A stretch of DNA of 64,000 bases from Mycoplasmopsis pullorum (GTDB lineage Bacteria; Bacillota_I; Bacilli_A; Mycoplasmatales; Metamycoplasmataceae): positions 62,001-126,000 of the forward strand of contig NZ_CP017813.1 of NCBI RefSeq assembly GCF_001900245.1. The letters run 5' to 3'. The translations under genes were made by a program, and so were the position numbers. This document shows positions 1 to 13,201 of this stretch, piece after piece (the stretch's first letter is position 1; the number at the start of each line of letters is the position of its first letter). The notes under the pieces are model-generated. The model searched no databases and was not told the DNA's origin. It saw only the letters and a program-made list of their open reading frames with translations.

Positions 1-1
1 T

Positions 2-1213
2 CGAAAAATGAATAACGGTCTAATTAAAATAGTCGCAGGTCTCCGCAGAAGTGGAAAATCATATCTGATTTTTAATTTATTTAAAAATTACCTGTTAATG
101 AATGATTACAAGGAAGAACAAATAATTGAAATTCAATTAGATCATTTTAGTAACTTTAAATATCAAAATCCAGAAGAATTTTTAAATTATGTGTATTCAA
201 AAAGTCAAAACAATAGAATAAACGTTTTATTAGTTGATGAAATTCAATTATTGATGCATTTTGTACCTGTTTTAAACGAACTTTTATCAAAAGGTAATTA
301 TGACATTTATGTTACTGGTAGTAACTCAAAATTTCTTTCAAGCGATGTTGTAACTGAATTTAGAGGTCGAGGTGATGTTATTCATTTATTTCCGCTCTCA
401 TTTAAAGAAATTTGAGAAAAAAGAAAAGAAGATAGTAATGTTTTAGAAGTTTGAAACGAATATTTTGAATATGGCGGAATTCCGCTTATAGTAAAATTAC
501 CTAATGAAGATAAGAAAATTTTCCTAAAATCTCTTATTAATGAAACTTATTTTAAAGATATAGTGGAACGAAATAAATGAACTAAAACAATTGTACTTGA
601 TGAACTGACCGACATAATCGCTTCAAATATTGGTTGTATTACTAATTTAAGTAATATTAAAAACACATTCAAAAGTGTTCATAATTTGGATATTTCTAAT
701 TATTTTTTAAGTAAGTATATCGAGGAGTTAAAAAATTCATTTTTAATTGAAGAAGCAATAAAATTCAATATCAAAGGTCGAAAATACGTAACTTCGTCAT
801 TTAAGTATTTTTTTACCGATATGGGATTAAGAAATGCAAGATTGAACTTTAGACAAACCGAAGAAACTCACATTATGGAAAATGTTATCTATAATGAATT
901 AAGATCGAGGGGATATCTTGTTGATGTTGGAATGGTAGAACAAAGAACTTCGACCAATTACAATCAATTAGAGGTTGATTTTGTTGCTAGAAAACACGAT
1001 CAAATACTTTATATTCAATCAGCATTAAATATTGATGATCCTTTGAAGCTAGAACAAGAAACTAAATCTTTACTTAATATAAAAGATGCATTTAATAAAA
1101 TAGTGATTGTGAAAAATTACTCAAAAATGAAAAGAGATGAAAATGGAATTATTTATATCGGATTATTTGATTTCCTTTTAGGAGAAGACTGAGAAAAAGG
1201 AATAATATTTTAA
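2..1213 (+). CDS. AAA ATPase with DUF4143-type C-terminus (5' partial)
   Basis: The reading frame is already open at the window edge, so the first methionine visible at position 8 is probably internal: family members carry a short N-terminal segment before the 'NNGLIKIV.G.RR.GKS' block. A P-loop (GLRRSGKSY) and a Walker B block (VLLVDEIQ) are present. The C-terminal half reads EVDFVARKHDQILYIQSA, which resembles the nuclease-like DUF4143 fold of these ATPases. Five internal TGA codons must be tryptophan. These proteins are common in mollicutes and other bacteria as accessory genes, and their cellular role is not established. The gene ends just before a strong hairpin terminator. Confidence 0.85.
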
Positions 1214-1227
1214 CTTCCGTTGCTTTT

Positions 1228-1266
1228 AAACACCACTTCTTATTTAATTGGAAGTGGTGTTTTTAA
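1228..1266 (+). terminator. Rho-independent-type terminator
   Basis: Arms AAACACCACTTC and GAAGTGGTGTTT form a 12-bp perfect stem around an 11-nt loop, followed by TTTT. It lies 15 bases after the ATPase stop codon. Confidence 0.85.
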
Positions 1267-1714
1267 TATTAATTTTTGCAATAAAAAAACTTGAAACACA
1301 GAATGTCCGTATTTCAAGTCCTATTTTATTCTATATTTTCAGTTTGAGTTTAATTTAATTCTGCATTTTACACTTGCGGGATTTTTTATACTTTTTTTAA
1401 TGCACATATTTATTTATAAATATATACTGGTGCAAAAATGTAAAAAACCGACCTAAGTGGGAAATATGGTGATTTAAGCACCAAAAAAGAATTGTTATTT
1501 TTGGCTTTTAGGGTTCGCGTTCACTTTTCCAATTTTTATTTTCAATTTATATAAAAAAGTTGTAATATATATTAAAAAATATAAAGACAAAGAATGATTT
1601 TGTATATATTTGAAAATCATTAATACTAACTTGCATTAGATTGAATTATTATTATGTTTATCTTATGTGTTTATATTTACATTTACTTTAAAAAATTAAT
1701 AGGAGATTTTTTTT
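1267..1714. other. Non-coding gap upstream of the large surface gene
   Basis: I see no plausible gene here. It holds a second hairpin (ACTTGAAA at 1289 pairing with TTTCAAGT at 1312), a widely spaced TGGTGC/GCACCA pair around 1426-1476, a purine-rich stretch, and a very AT-rich segment that probably contains the promoter of the next gene. The clear element is the ribosome binding site AGGAGA near 1701-1706, spaced 8 bases before the ATG at 1715. Confidence 0.6.
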
Positions 1715-4700
1715 ATGAATAAAAAAAATATATTTAAGCTTTTAGGAGCTACTCTTTCTTCATCTGTATTTTTAATTCCTTTTTCTGGGTTAGTTCCTGT
1801 CTACATGGGAAAAGATACTGCTGATAATAAATATGACAGTTTCTTTTATGAAGATACTGACATTTATTCTAATTCAAGATATAGTCCATATGGTTCATGA
1901 GATGGTAGTGTAGATTATAGATTTGAAGGTTATATTGGAACTCAAAATTTTGTCACTGTAGGTGATCCATCAGTAACTGATAATAGAAATCCTAATTTCT
2001 TAAATACAAATTATTATAGTAGATTTAGTCAAAAATATAATTGAGTTGATCCTAAATCATTAGATGGTAGACGCAGAAAATGAAAATTAATTTATCATAA
2101 ACAACAACCATCTAGTTTTAGAGATAACAGATATTTAGGTGGTTTCTATTTTTCTGAAGACATAATTTTAGCGGATAATTCATTCGTTAAATTTTCATTT
2201 TATACAGCTGATATTAATCAAATTGATTATGCAAATGTTTCGACTAAAGAAATTCCAGTTTCATGAAGTCAATTGCCAACCAATAAAAATAATTACACTT
2301 TTATTAATCCGCTTTATTCTCAAAATCCTTATTTTGAAGATAAATGAGAAAATATTGTTAACTGAGTAAATCCACAAAATACTACTACTGCTGGAGCGGC
2401 TGGTTATAACAATAATAGTGAAATTAGATTAAGAGGATTGTGAACTAATTCTGCTTACCCTTGAACATCAGAAGAATTAGCAGTTGCTCAAAAAAATGGT
2501 TTAACTCGTGATAGTCGTGAAGTAATTGCTAATAGATTAATTAACGATCCAGTTACATCGCTTGGAAAGGGAAATCCAGGTTTTTATCACAAATCTACTA
2601 AAAAAATTAATCACTTTGATAATGGAAATGTTGCAACCAGATTAAAACAAGATGGTTTATATGATGAAGATTTATTAAATAACGACGGTGCTGGTTTTTG
2701 AAATTTATTAAACCAAAATGCTGGATATATGTTCACTTTCTTTATTGATGCACCAAATGCTAGAAATAGAGGATGATTACGTTGTAGTTGTTGAATTTGA
2801 AACTGTTGATAATCCTAATTTTAAATGAAATGGAAAAACTTCTGTTCCAACCTTTTTAGGTGGAGCTTATACTCTTTTTGATGTTGGATATAACTCTGGT
2901 TTTGAAGGTGAATCCGGATTTATCATAAGAAGTGAAAGAGCTAAATCAACTCAATATAAATTTAGAATTAAAGAAAGAGTTGGTTCATCTGATTCTAACT
3001 TCTATTTACCTAAATCATTTAAAAGAAGAGAAGACAATGAAATTGATGAAAAATTGTATGAAGTAGGTGTTTATTACACTAATCAAGGTGGTACAGAAAT
3101 TAAATTATTTGATTTAGATAGAATTCAGTACAATAAAATAAAAAATGCAACAGAATACTACAGTGAATATAATTTAAATTTAGCTCTTGGTGATATTGAT
3201 CCAAACACTTTGAAAATTAAAGCAATAATTAAAGACACCAATTTTAGCAATCAATGAAAAATTGCAGAGGCACAACTTTCTTCTACAGACAAAGATTCTG
3301 AAGGTTTTTATGTTTTTGATGATTTAGTATATACTCCGCTTGTTACTGATAGATTAAGAATTGAGCAAATGTTACAAACAGAATTTCCTAATTTATCAGG
3401 ATGAGTTAGTGACTTGGTTCAAAATTTTATTAGTAATGAATTTAAATCAAGGGGAGAAAATACTAGCGAAAGTGATGTTTGATTTAATGATCATAAAAGC
3501 ACAAGCATCCCAGATGATAAAAAATATGTATACACTTTCATGAAAGTGTTAAGACTAATGATTCCTATGATTCAATTTGCTGCAGAGGTTGATGAAACTT
3601 ATTATTCTGATACCAATAAAGCATTATCTAACGATGAAAACAAATTAATTTCTCAATTAAATTTTGCTTATTCTTCTACTCAAGATTTAAAAGATATGGT
3701 AGTCAAACTTCATAATTATTTATCTACCGGAAAAAATGCTTTAAAAAATAATCAGCCTCTACCAGAAGGGCAAAAAAGCGCTACTGAATGAGGTATTAAA
3801 TTAAAAAGTATTTTAGATGACGAGAATCCAGGTTTCAATCATAAAAAATATGATCAAGAAGTAGCTAAATTAGATGGATATAAAGTTGTTAACAATACAG
3901 CAAGTGGAAATATTTATAATATTGCTACTAGTGAATTTAAAAATACTTATTCAGACCTATACGAATCTTTAAGTCAAAAAGAAAAGGACAATCTATATAA
4001 ATTATTTAAAGATAAAGCAATTGAAATAATTAATAATCAATTTACTTTAACATCAACTAATAATGGTATTGATAATTTAATTGAAACTAATTCAACTGCG
4101 AATTTAGATAAATTAAGAGAATTTCAAGCAACAGTAGCTGATGCAATTCAAAAACGTAAATATTTGAATGATTATGTAACTTGAATTAAAAATAATTTAA
4201 AAGATGCTGGTGAATGAAAAGAAACTGTTTCAAAAAACACCTTATCAACTCGTGAAGGTGAAGAGGGACAAGAAGAATACAATAAATTTATTGATGCATT
4301 TGATAATGCTGAATATCAACAAATTTTCTTAAATGATCCAGCAAAACAATTTTTATCAAACTATGATAAATTTAATAATTTCAAAACTAAATTAGAAAAT
4401 GGATTAACTACCTTAACTGAAACTTTACAAGCTTTAGATGGTAACAAAAATCAAGCTAAAAAAGCAGTTGAATCGTTTGTTTTTGTTCAAGGTTCTGAAG
4501 CTGAAAGACAACAATTTAATACTTTAATAACTGAATCACCAAATAACTATCAAGCTAATGATGGAGTTGTAACAAATACAAATTGAACTTCTAATAATCA
4601 AAAATTAGCTAATCAAATTAATACTATTTTTGATAAAGCTAAAAATAATTTAACTGCTAAATTGAATGAATTAACTAATTTAACACAAAATGAAAGAGAT

Positions 4701-7700
4701 CAGTATATTCAATTAGTTAATGATGCTCAACTTAATCCAATTAGTACTGAATTTAGTAAATTTGGTAATGATGCTAATTTAAAACTAATTTATGATAGAG
4801 CGGTCTTAGTTGATTACATTCGTTCATTAACTAATTTAACTACTAAACAAAAACAAGCTTTGATTGATCAAATTAATGTTGCAGATTCAAATAATAGTAA
4901 TTATGTAAATCCTGAAAATTATGAAACATTCAAAACAAATGTAACTAATTTAGATACTCAAATGAAGGCATTGAGAGATTACTATAATAAATTACCTGAT
5001 TCACTTAAACCAAATGCAAGTGGCGAAATTACTGATGAACTTTATGTTTATGAAAAAACTCAAAGTGAAAAAGACAATTACAAAAACCTTATTGAGAAAA
5101 CCAAAACAGTAGTTGATGATTCTGATAATACTCCAATTACTAATAGCGAAGAAATTCAAACTTTATTAAGAAATCTTGAAGATGCAAAATCAAAATTAGA
5201 TGGATCTAGTTCATATTTACCAAGACAAAATGAATTAAAATACATGACAGTTGAATTGAAGCAACAATTGTTAAAAGAAATTGATGCTATGACTGGTGGT
5301 GATAGTGCTAAAGAAGATCAATTTAAGAAAGTTAAAGCCTTAGACCAATACATTGGTTTGGAATTAAAGAAAATTAACGAATGACAAACTAATTATGTAG
5401 TTGATAGTAATGTAGGTTATAAAAATGCTATTGATTCACTCAAAACTGCTGCTAATAACTTAAGTGATAAATTAACTACTGCTTACAACTTGAATTTACA
5501 AGATGGTAATGAAAATAAAGATAAATTTAGTAAAGTGGAGCAAAGTGATCCGAATAATTACAGTGGACTTTATACTAAGGCATTAACTAATTTCCAAGCT
5601 TTAAAACGTGAATTAAGTCAATTAAAAGATAAACTTGCTGAAAGCACTCGTTTATATAGTTTAGATATTAATCATATTAATAACGATCGAACATTGTTTG
5701 CTACTAATGTGGCTAAAAATTATGCAACTGATAAAAGTCCTTTTAGTGTAACCATTAATAGTAATGATCCACAAGCAACTATTGAAAATATTAAAGTAAT
5801 TGCTGCTAATGATGTTGATGGTAAACTTGAAATTACTTATGAAATAGTTTCAAATAAAGCTAATTTAACTGATGTTAAAACTAAAGTGCAAACTTACATT
5901 TTTAAATCAGATACTAATGATAATTATCAAACTGAAAAACAAAGATTAAATACTATTGCTAATAGCTTTAATCAAGATCAAAGTAAAATTAATCGCAGTT
6001 TTACAGTTGCAAATGAATTCGCTAATTCGGAAACTGCTAAAAATAAAGATAATTATTCATATCCAAGTGCAACAAATCAAAATTTAACTTTCGATATTAC
6101 AGAAATTAATCCAGAAGCTGATTATGGTAGAAGTACTTTAAACTTCACTTTAACTTCTACTAAAACTAAAGAAGATTTATTCTGAAGAAGTGATAATAAC
6201 TTAGCAGATATTACTTATACTGCTCCAAAATCTGACGCTAATAGTGTAATAATTACTGGATTTAAAAATAGTGAAAAAACTAGATTAGACGGCTTAAGTG
6301 GTTATACAATTGACAGAATTAATAAATCTGAAATTTTAGCTTCTAAAGTTACTTTAAATGATTTAGATAGTGATAAATGAAATTGAAATCCTGAAACAGA
6401 TGGTCAATATAGCTTTGTTGACAAAAGAATTGTTGCTTATAATGATATTACTGGAGAAATTAAATTAGGATTTAAATTACAATCAACTAAAGACAATCTT
6501 CAAAACATTAAATCAGAAGAAAAATTTGTAACTATTTCTGGCTTTAAAACTGAATTAGACAGAATCAATGAATTAGTTACAAATACTCCTCCTGCTTCTG
6601 TTATTAGTCAAAAATCTGGAACAACAAACAAAAAACCTTCTAATTTAACATCAACTGATTTTGTTATTAATGTTCCAAATTCTCTTGCTAATGAAAATGT
6701 TCAAATCGATTCTAATTTAACATTAAATCCAAATGATGGTGCAGGAGAAATTAAGGTAGCTTACACATTAATTTCAACAAGAAATGATTTAGTTTCAGAT
6801 AATTGAGAACCTGCTAATACTAATTTAGATCCTATTAAATCTAAACAATCTAACAATGCAACGTTTGCGGGTTATTCAACTTCTCAAGTTGAAGAAATTA
6901 ATCGTTTAAATGCATTAACAGTTTCATATGAAAATAAAAATGCACAACTAATGCCTTCTGAAATTTCTGCTACTAATATTGATAGTGCTTTAGCTGTCGT
7001 TTTACCTGAAAATAGTGAAGCTAAAGTGGTTGATTTAACCGTTACTAATCAAAATGATCGCAGTGGAAATTTAATTATTTCATATAAATTAAGATCAACT
7101 AAAGAAAATTTAACTGACGCAGAAACTGCAGTTAAAACCTACACTTTTAAATTGGAAACTAATGATAAATATAAAACTGAGCAAGAAAGAATTGATGCTC
7201 TTAATTATCAACCTAGTTTAAGTGAAAATGCTAAATTAAATAAAACTGCTTCTGAAATAGAACCAAGTGATATCATTTTTGCTACAAGTGAAACAGATCA
7301 AGCTTATGAAGTTGAAATTGTTTCAAATTCTATTAATGATAAAACTGGAGCATTTACCGTTGAATACAAGATTAAATCAAAAAGAGCTAATTTAGATGAT
7401 ATTGTTTCTACTGAGGTAAGAACTGCTACTTTCAATACTTTAACTGAAAGTCAAAGATTAGACAAAGTAATCAATGATAATACAATCACTAAAGAAATTA
7501 CTTATGCTAACCAAAAACCTCAAAATAAAGTTTTAGCTTCAGAAGTGACTAAACAAATGCTAAGTCCAAACCAAACATTATTAAGTGATTCAAAAGCTAA
7601 AATCGAAATTACTAATGTCAAAGTAGATCCAAATAATAATCAACAAGTAATTGTTACTTATAATTTAACTTCTACTAAAGATAATTTAAGTGACGTTACT

Positions 7701-10700
7701 TCAAGTGTAATTAAAGAAATTACAATTGGTGGTTTCCAAGGTCCAATTGATAGAGAAAAAGAAATAATTGATGCTTACACCAATAATGAATTTGTTGGTT
7801 TAGGAGATACAAATCAATTAGCTTCTGCTTTCAATAACGCTTCTAAGTATAATGAAATTAACTTAACTTTCAAAACTCCAGATAATCACTCTAACGAAAG
7901 AATTAGCATCACTAGTGTAAGTGGTTATAATGATGTAATTGGAGCTTTAAAAGTTCAATTTAAAGTTATTAGTAACAAAAACGGTCAAGATGTAGTTTCA
8001 GAACCAAAAGAAATTATTATTAATAATTATTTAACCGAAAAAGGTAGATTAGACAATTTACGTAAGCAAATGTATAATCAAAATATTAATGTTGATTATC
8101 CACAAAAATCATTATTAATACCTTCAAAAGCAACCGCTAATAATAATTTAAGTAATTTCTACTATACTCAAAGCACTCAAAATAAAGCTGAATTAATCAA
8201 TGTTTCTAAAGTAAGTGTAGATGATGATGCAGGAATTGCTAATATTGCAGCTCAACTTAGATCAATCAAGACTCAAGCTCAATTAATTTCTAATTGAGAA
8301 GTTGATCCTAATACTTCTTTTGCAAATCCTGTTTCAGATAATACTGATTTAGGTTCTATTAGTTTATCTGGCTTTAGAACTAAAGCAGAGCAAGATAGAA
8401 TTGATCGTGAAGCAGAAAAAGCACGTTTAAATAATTTAACTGTTACATTAGATTATGAAAACAAAATCGCAACCTTACCTTCAGATGCGGTTATTAAAAA
8501 AGTAATTGCAACTATCCAAGAAGCTAATCCGGAAGCTAGAGTTGTAATTGATGAAATTAATGCAAGACATGAAATTGAAGGTTATATTGGAGTTAAATAC
8601 CATTTAGTTTCTCAAAAAAGCGATGAAATTTATCAAAATGTAACATCAGATGATAAATATGTTCAAATTAAAGGCTTTAAAACTGAACAAATGCGTCTTG
8701 ATGAAATTATTCAAAATTTAGAAATTGAAGCTGGAATCAAAAACCTTACAAGCGAGCAATATAATAAATCAACTGCATCAAAATTATTAAAAGACTTAAT
8801 TTTAAATAAATTAGCATCTAATCAAGATCCAAGCTACAACTTAAAAGTAGTAGATAAATCAGCTAATGATAACACAGCTCAAATTAGTTATACTTGACAA
8901 ATTGTTTCTAATAGAGGTGTGGTTAATTCACAAAATTTAAACACTGTAACTTCAAGTAAACAATATAACAAATCAGGTACTTTAAGTGGTTTTAAAACTT
9001 TAGCTCAAATTGAGAAAGAAAGATTAGATTCTCTTGATTTTACTGACAAAAATGAAAATGGAATCATTTATCACATTGATTATCAAAATAAAGCAAATGA
9101 ACAAGCTTCAAGTTTAACAGATGCAACTACTAATTGAACTTGAGATACCTTTAATAATGATAATTATGAGTTTATTAATCAAAAAATTCTTGGTTACAAT
9201 GATTTAACTGGTGAAATTCGTTTAAGTTTCCAAATTAGATCAACTAAACCAGATTTTGCTTCTGTAGTTTCTGATACTAAAGAAATTATTCTTAATGGTT
9301 TTGAAACAGAATTACAAAGATTAAATAAGTTAGTTGATACTGATCCATATAATATTTCATTAAATAGCACTGTTGATAAAGCAAATCAAAAAGCTTCAAA
9401 TTTAACTAAAGATAGTTTTAGTGCTTCAATTAAAGAAAATGGTGATAGCACAAGCAATCGCATTTCTGATTTACTTTTAACAGATGCTAATGATAATACA
9501 GGTCAAATTGGAGTTAAATACAAATTAATTTCAAATAGACAAGTAAATACTGATCAAAACAATTTGAAAAAATTAGTAAGTAATTGAAAAGAAACATTTA
9601 ATGAACAACAGGTAATTTCTAAAGAATCAAATCCTATTAATTTTGATGGCTTTTTAACTAATGCTAAAGAAGAAGAAAGAAGAATCGAAGGTTTATTACC
9701 GCAAATTGTGCTTGATTTTGAAAATCGTGATCAATACTTACCACTTTATAATGAAAGTGATGTAATTGCTTCAAAAGTAATTGTTAAATTAAACAACAAT
9801 GAAACTTTAGAACAAAATCACATGAAAATTAAAGAAAATTCATTAACTATTACTGAGCGTGATGACCGTGAAGGATATATTAAAGTAACTTATACCTTGC
9901 AATCAACTAAAGAAGGTTTAGAAGGTGTAGAAATTATTGTTAATGAAACAAGAAGTGCTAACACTAATAAATTAAGTGGCTTTAAAACTGAATTACAAAG
10001 ATTAAAAGATCTTGTTCTTGATTTTAATAATAATGTTAGTGATAAAAATCAAAAACAAGCTTCAGATACTACAATTGTTATTGATAATTTAAATCAAAAT
10101 GATGCCAAAACTGCTAATATTACAATTAATAACAAAACCCGTGATGACAGAAACGGTACTTTAAGTGTTACTTATAGCGTTTATTCAACAAGAGATGGTT
10201 TAAATGACATTCATGTTGATGATAAAACATTCACTATCAATGGATTTTTAACTGAGCAAGAAAGAATTGATGCTTTATTAACAAATGATACAATTCAGGC
10301 ACATGCGGAATATAAATTAGATAATCAAGCCCAAATTTTACCTTCAGAATTATTAGCTAATAAAGAAGAGGTGTTAAATAATCTAAGTACATATTTTGAT
10401 ACAAACTTAGATAATGAGGCAATTAATCAAGCTAATTTAAAAATTATTGATTTAACTGCTAACGATATTGATGGCTCAATTAGCTTTAAATATAAAATTG
10501 CTTCAACTAAGGAAAACTTAACTGATATTGAATCACAAAGCTTTGAAACTATTACTTTAAGTGGTTTCTTAAACCAATTAGACAAATACAAAAAAGAGGC
10601 TAAAAAAGCAGTTGATGCACTTGATAACTTAAGTGAAAACGAAAAAGCTCTATTTAAAGATAATATTGATAAAAGTACTACTAAAGAGCAAGTTGATAAT

Positions 10701-12443
10701 ATCCTTAATAAAGCTAAAATTACTGATTTAATCAATCAAATTGATAAAACCTATCCATATTTAAATCCAAAACAAAAAGCAGATTTAAAAGATAGTTTAA
10801 TTAATGCTCCAGATTACAATCAAGCTCTTAAAAACTTCGAAGCATATAGTTCAATTAATGACAAAATGAAGAAATTGAATGATTTAATTAATCACTATGA
10901 TCAATTAATTGCTGATCAATCTAATGTTAAATATCATAAAGCAGATAATAAAACTCAATTTGATGAAATATTAAACAAAGCCAAAGAATTAAGCCAGTCT
11001 ACAACTGATAATGGACTAGATAATAATCAATTTAATTTAGATAATTTAATTGATAATCACACTAATAAGTATTCTTTAGACGGCGCTTACCAAAGATTAA
11101 ATGGTAAAGAAGTTGTTTTAATTGAAAAAATTAAAGAAACTGATTATTTATTAACAAATAATGAGAAAAATCAATCAATTGCACAAGTTAATAAAGTTGC
11201 TGAAAATAATAAAACTAATAATCTTGAGCAAGAACAAAAAGCTTTAGATGAAATTCAAAATCAAATGGATGAAATTCAAAGACAAAAAGAAGCTTTAATT
11301 GATTATATTAATCAGGATGTAATTAATAATCAAAGTAATTTAATTAATCAAAGTCAAAAAGATCACTTAATTAATCAAATTAAAACTAGTGACTTAAATG
11401 AAGCAAAAACCAATAAAGATATTGCTGATCAGTTAAATGATTTACTCAATCAAATTAAAGAATTAACAGATAAATATCCTGATGTGATTAATAGTTATAA
11501 ATATCAACGTGCAGATCAAGATAAAAAAGACGCTTATGATAAAGCAATTTCTAATGGTAAAAAATTAATTAATAATGAAACTCCAAATGGTTATAATAGT
11601 GCAAATACTTCAGTTTCTGAAACTCAAGAAATTTTAGATAAAATTAAACAAGCCTTGAAAGCAATTGATGATGAAGCTAAGGAAATTGAGGATGCTAAGA
11701 AAATTAATGATCTATATGAGAAATTAAATGCCAAAATTATTGAATATCAAAAAGATGTTGATAATAAAGAATTACCAAAAGAAATTCAAGACATTTTAGA
11801 TGAATTAGTTAACTATGGCGAAGATATTAAAAACATTAATAAATTGATTGAATTAGTTGAACAAGGTAAATTACTTAAATCATTACACGAACAATGAAAT
11901 AATTCAGATGTTAAAAATCCTGATACTGCAAAAGCAATTCAAGACTTGAATGCTAAAATTAATTCAGTTACTGAATTAATTAATTTAGTGAAATCAAGCA
12001 ATTTAAATAGCAAATTAGATACAAGCAAAAATTTTGTTATAAATCAGAATCAATATAATATAAATTTTGCAGAAGCTGAAATAAGTTATTTTGACGCTCT
12101 TAAAAATGTGGATAAAACTAAATTTATTGATGCAACTAATAAGTTAGAACAATTAAATCAAACTAAGTTTGTTGAATTTGCTAATAGTATCTTAAATACT
12201 TCATATTTTGATACTTATAAACCAGAAAGCAATTTAAACAAAAAATTAATTCAAGAATTATTAAAACTTAATTATGATCCATTAAATAAAATTGAAAAAT
12301 CATTATTTGAAACACTATTAAGAGAAAAAGGAGATATTAAAGACAAATTAAGTTGACTTTGATATTTAGCTTTAGGTTTAAGCACAACTCTTGCAGCTAT
12401 AACGATTCGTATTTTAGTTAAAAAAGAAAAAAATAATTCTTAA
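1715..12443 (+). pseudogene. Giant repeat-containing surface protein, one frameshift
   Basis: An ATG with an AGGAGA ribosome binding site opens a hydrophobic secretion signal (FKLLGATLSSSVFLIPFSG). The frame runs to a TAA at 2810, but from about 2763 the homologous continuation (EDDYVVVVEFETVDNP) is in the next frame, which then stays open to 12443. One extra base around 2766-2773 explains this. Restored, the product is about 3,575 residues: a unique N-terminal region, coiled-coil/GA-module-like helices (about 3.6-5.6 kb and 10.6-12.3 kb), around fifteen ~100-residue repeats between them, and a C-terminal membrane helix (YLALGLSTTLAAITIRILV) with a basic KKEK tail. The repeats resemble the 'lipoprotein-associated' domain of mycoplasma surface proteins (PF04200); that match is by eye. 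There is no lipobox cysteine, so anchoring would be by the C-terminal helix. As written the gene makes only about 365 residues, unless it is a switching site or a sequencing error. Confidence 0.8.
5640..10600 (+). repeat. Tandem ~100-residue surface domains
   Basis: Inside the giant surface gene a unit recurs about every 270-350 bases. Each unit has a segment like 'DxxGxLxVxYxLxSTKxNLTD', then a 'xxGFxTExxRLDxL' boundary. Clear boundaries can be read at about 5.9, 6.26, 6.54, 6.87, 7.16, 7.43, 7.74, 8.02, 8.37, 8.67, 8.99, 9.30, 9.65, 9.98, 10.24 and 10.56 kb. The units are diverged, not recent copies. Confidence 0.75.
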
Positions 12444-12570
12444 TTTTAAATTAAAAAATATCCTAATTTTGACAATTTTGAAGCTTACTATATATGAAAA
12501 GCAAATTTAAAAACAAGGGATGACTCTATTTTGTATGGTATTCGTTGTTTTTTTAGTTTCAAAAGTGTCA

Positions 12571-12919
12571 AACTTAGGAAGAACAAGGAAAATGAAAATA
12601 TTATTGAATTTCTTGATACTAAAGACTTAATTGCTTCACTTAATGACTTACAAAAATTAACTAAAACAGATAAGTGAAATAAATTCACTAAAGAACAAAA
12701 AGATGCTATTAATGCTGCAATTAAGAATTCAATAACATCTTAGATAATCTTGATAAACATACAAATGGCTATCTTAAAGAACAAACTCATTTACTTAATA
12801 CAAAAGTAAATAGCAAAATTTGACTATTACTAATCCTTACCGCTGGTACAATTGCCACAATGGGACTTATATTAATTATTCTTGCTCTTAAGAGAAGAAA
12901 AGTGGAATATGAATATTAA
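12571..12919 (+). pseudogene. Decayed C-terminal fragment of a related surface protein
   Basis: A reading frame (ENIIEFLDTKDLIASLND... then a TAG near 12740) resumes one frame over as DNLDKHTNGYLKEQTHLLNTK and ends with a membrane helix (LLLILTAGTIATMGLILIILAL) and a basic KRRK tail at 12919. It has no start codon with a ribosome binding site. The architecture matches the C-terminal anchor of the upstream giant protein, so it looks like the tail of a lost paralogue. Limits of the fragment at its 5' side are uncertain. Confidence 0.6.
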
Positions 12920-12950
12920 TGTGGATACTCTCTAATTAAAAGAGAAATGT

Positions 12951-12997
12951 CAGTTATCTAACTATAGATAACTGCTTAAAAACCAAAAATTTATAAT
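12951..12997 (+). promoter_or_regulatory. Candidate promoter with inverted repeat at the -35 region
   Basis: A perfect inverted repeat with 9-bp arms (CAGTTATCT / AGATAACTG, loop 6) spans 12951-12974. A consensus -10 TATAAT follows at 12992-12997, so the right arm overlaps where a -35 box would sit. The hairpin has no T-run and so is a poor terminator. It could be an operator controlling the downstream methyltransferase cluster; that is inference. Confidence 0.45.
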
Positions 12998-13009
12998 ATA
13001 ATTTATATT

Positions 13010-13075
13010 ATGAAAAATGTTATAGATTTAATAAGTATTAAAAACAAGGTGTCCAATATATATATATATATATAG
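13010..13075 (+). CDS. Possible 21-residue leader peptide
   Basis: An ATG lies about 13 bases after the TATAAT at 12992. The short frame reads MKNVIDLISIKNKVSNIYIYI and stops at TAG 13073-13075. Its last third is the AT-dinucleotide tract. There is no ribosome binding site, so translation would be leaderless. It may instead be the 5' scrap of a lost gene. It is listed because it sits between a promoter-like element and a terminator-like hairpin in front of the methyltransferase gene. Confidence 0.3.
   Translation: MKNVIDLISIKNKVSNIYIYI
13056..13074. repeat. AT dinucleotide microsatellite
   Basis: Nine and a half uninterrupted AT units. Such tracts change length by slippage; here a change would alter the end of the short leader frame and the spacing in the methyltransferase upstream region. 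Confidence 0.85.
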
Positions 13076-13156
13076 AAACCACACTTTAACTTATTTACAT
13101 AATAACTTCAATTTAAATCCACTTTTTCATTTTGTTAATTCATTTAAAAATAAGAA

Positions 13157-13186
13157 AAAGTTGAGTGCTTAGCATTCAACTTTTTT
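13157..13186 (+). terminator. Hairpin plus T6 just upstream of the methyltransferase
   Basis: AAAAGTTGAGTGC pairs with GCATTCAACTTTT (one G-T pair), tetraloop-sized turn TTA, then a T run. It ends only 15 bases before the methyltransferase ATG, so it would act as a terminator or attenuator for any transcript started at 12992. Confidence 0.6.
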
Positions 13187-13201
13187 GTCTATTCCTAGAA
13201 T

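Noticed and set aside
1289-1319. CTTGAAACACAG hairpin resembling the IS right end
   Set aside because: Only about ten bases agree with the IS terminus and no left end or transposase trace is nearby; likely a chance hairpin or terminator.
5640-10600. Possible CRISPR or DNA-level tandem array
   Set aside because: The periodicity is at protein level, with diverged DNA and no spacer structure. No CRISPR array was seen anywhere in the window.
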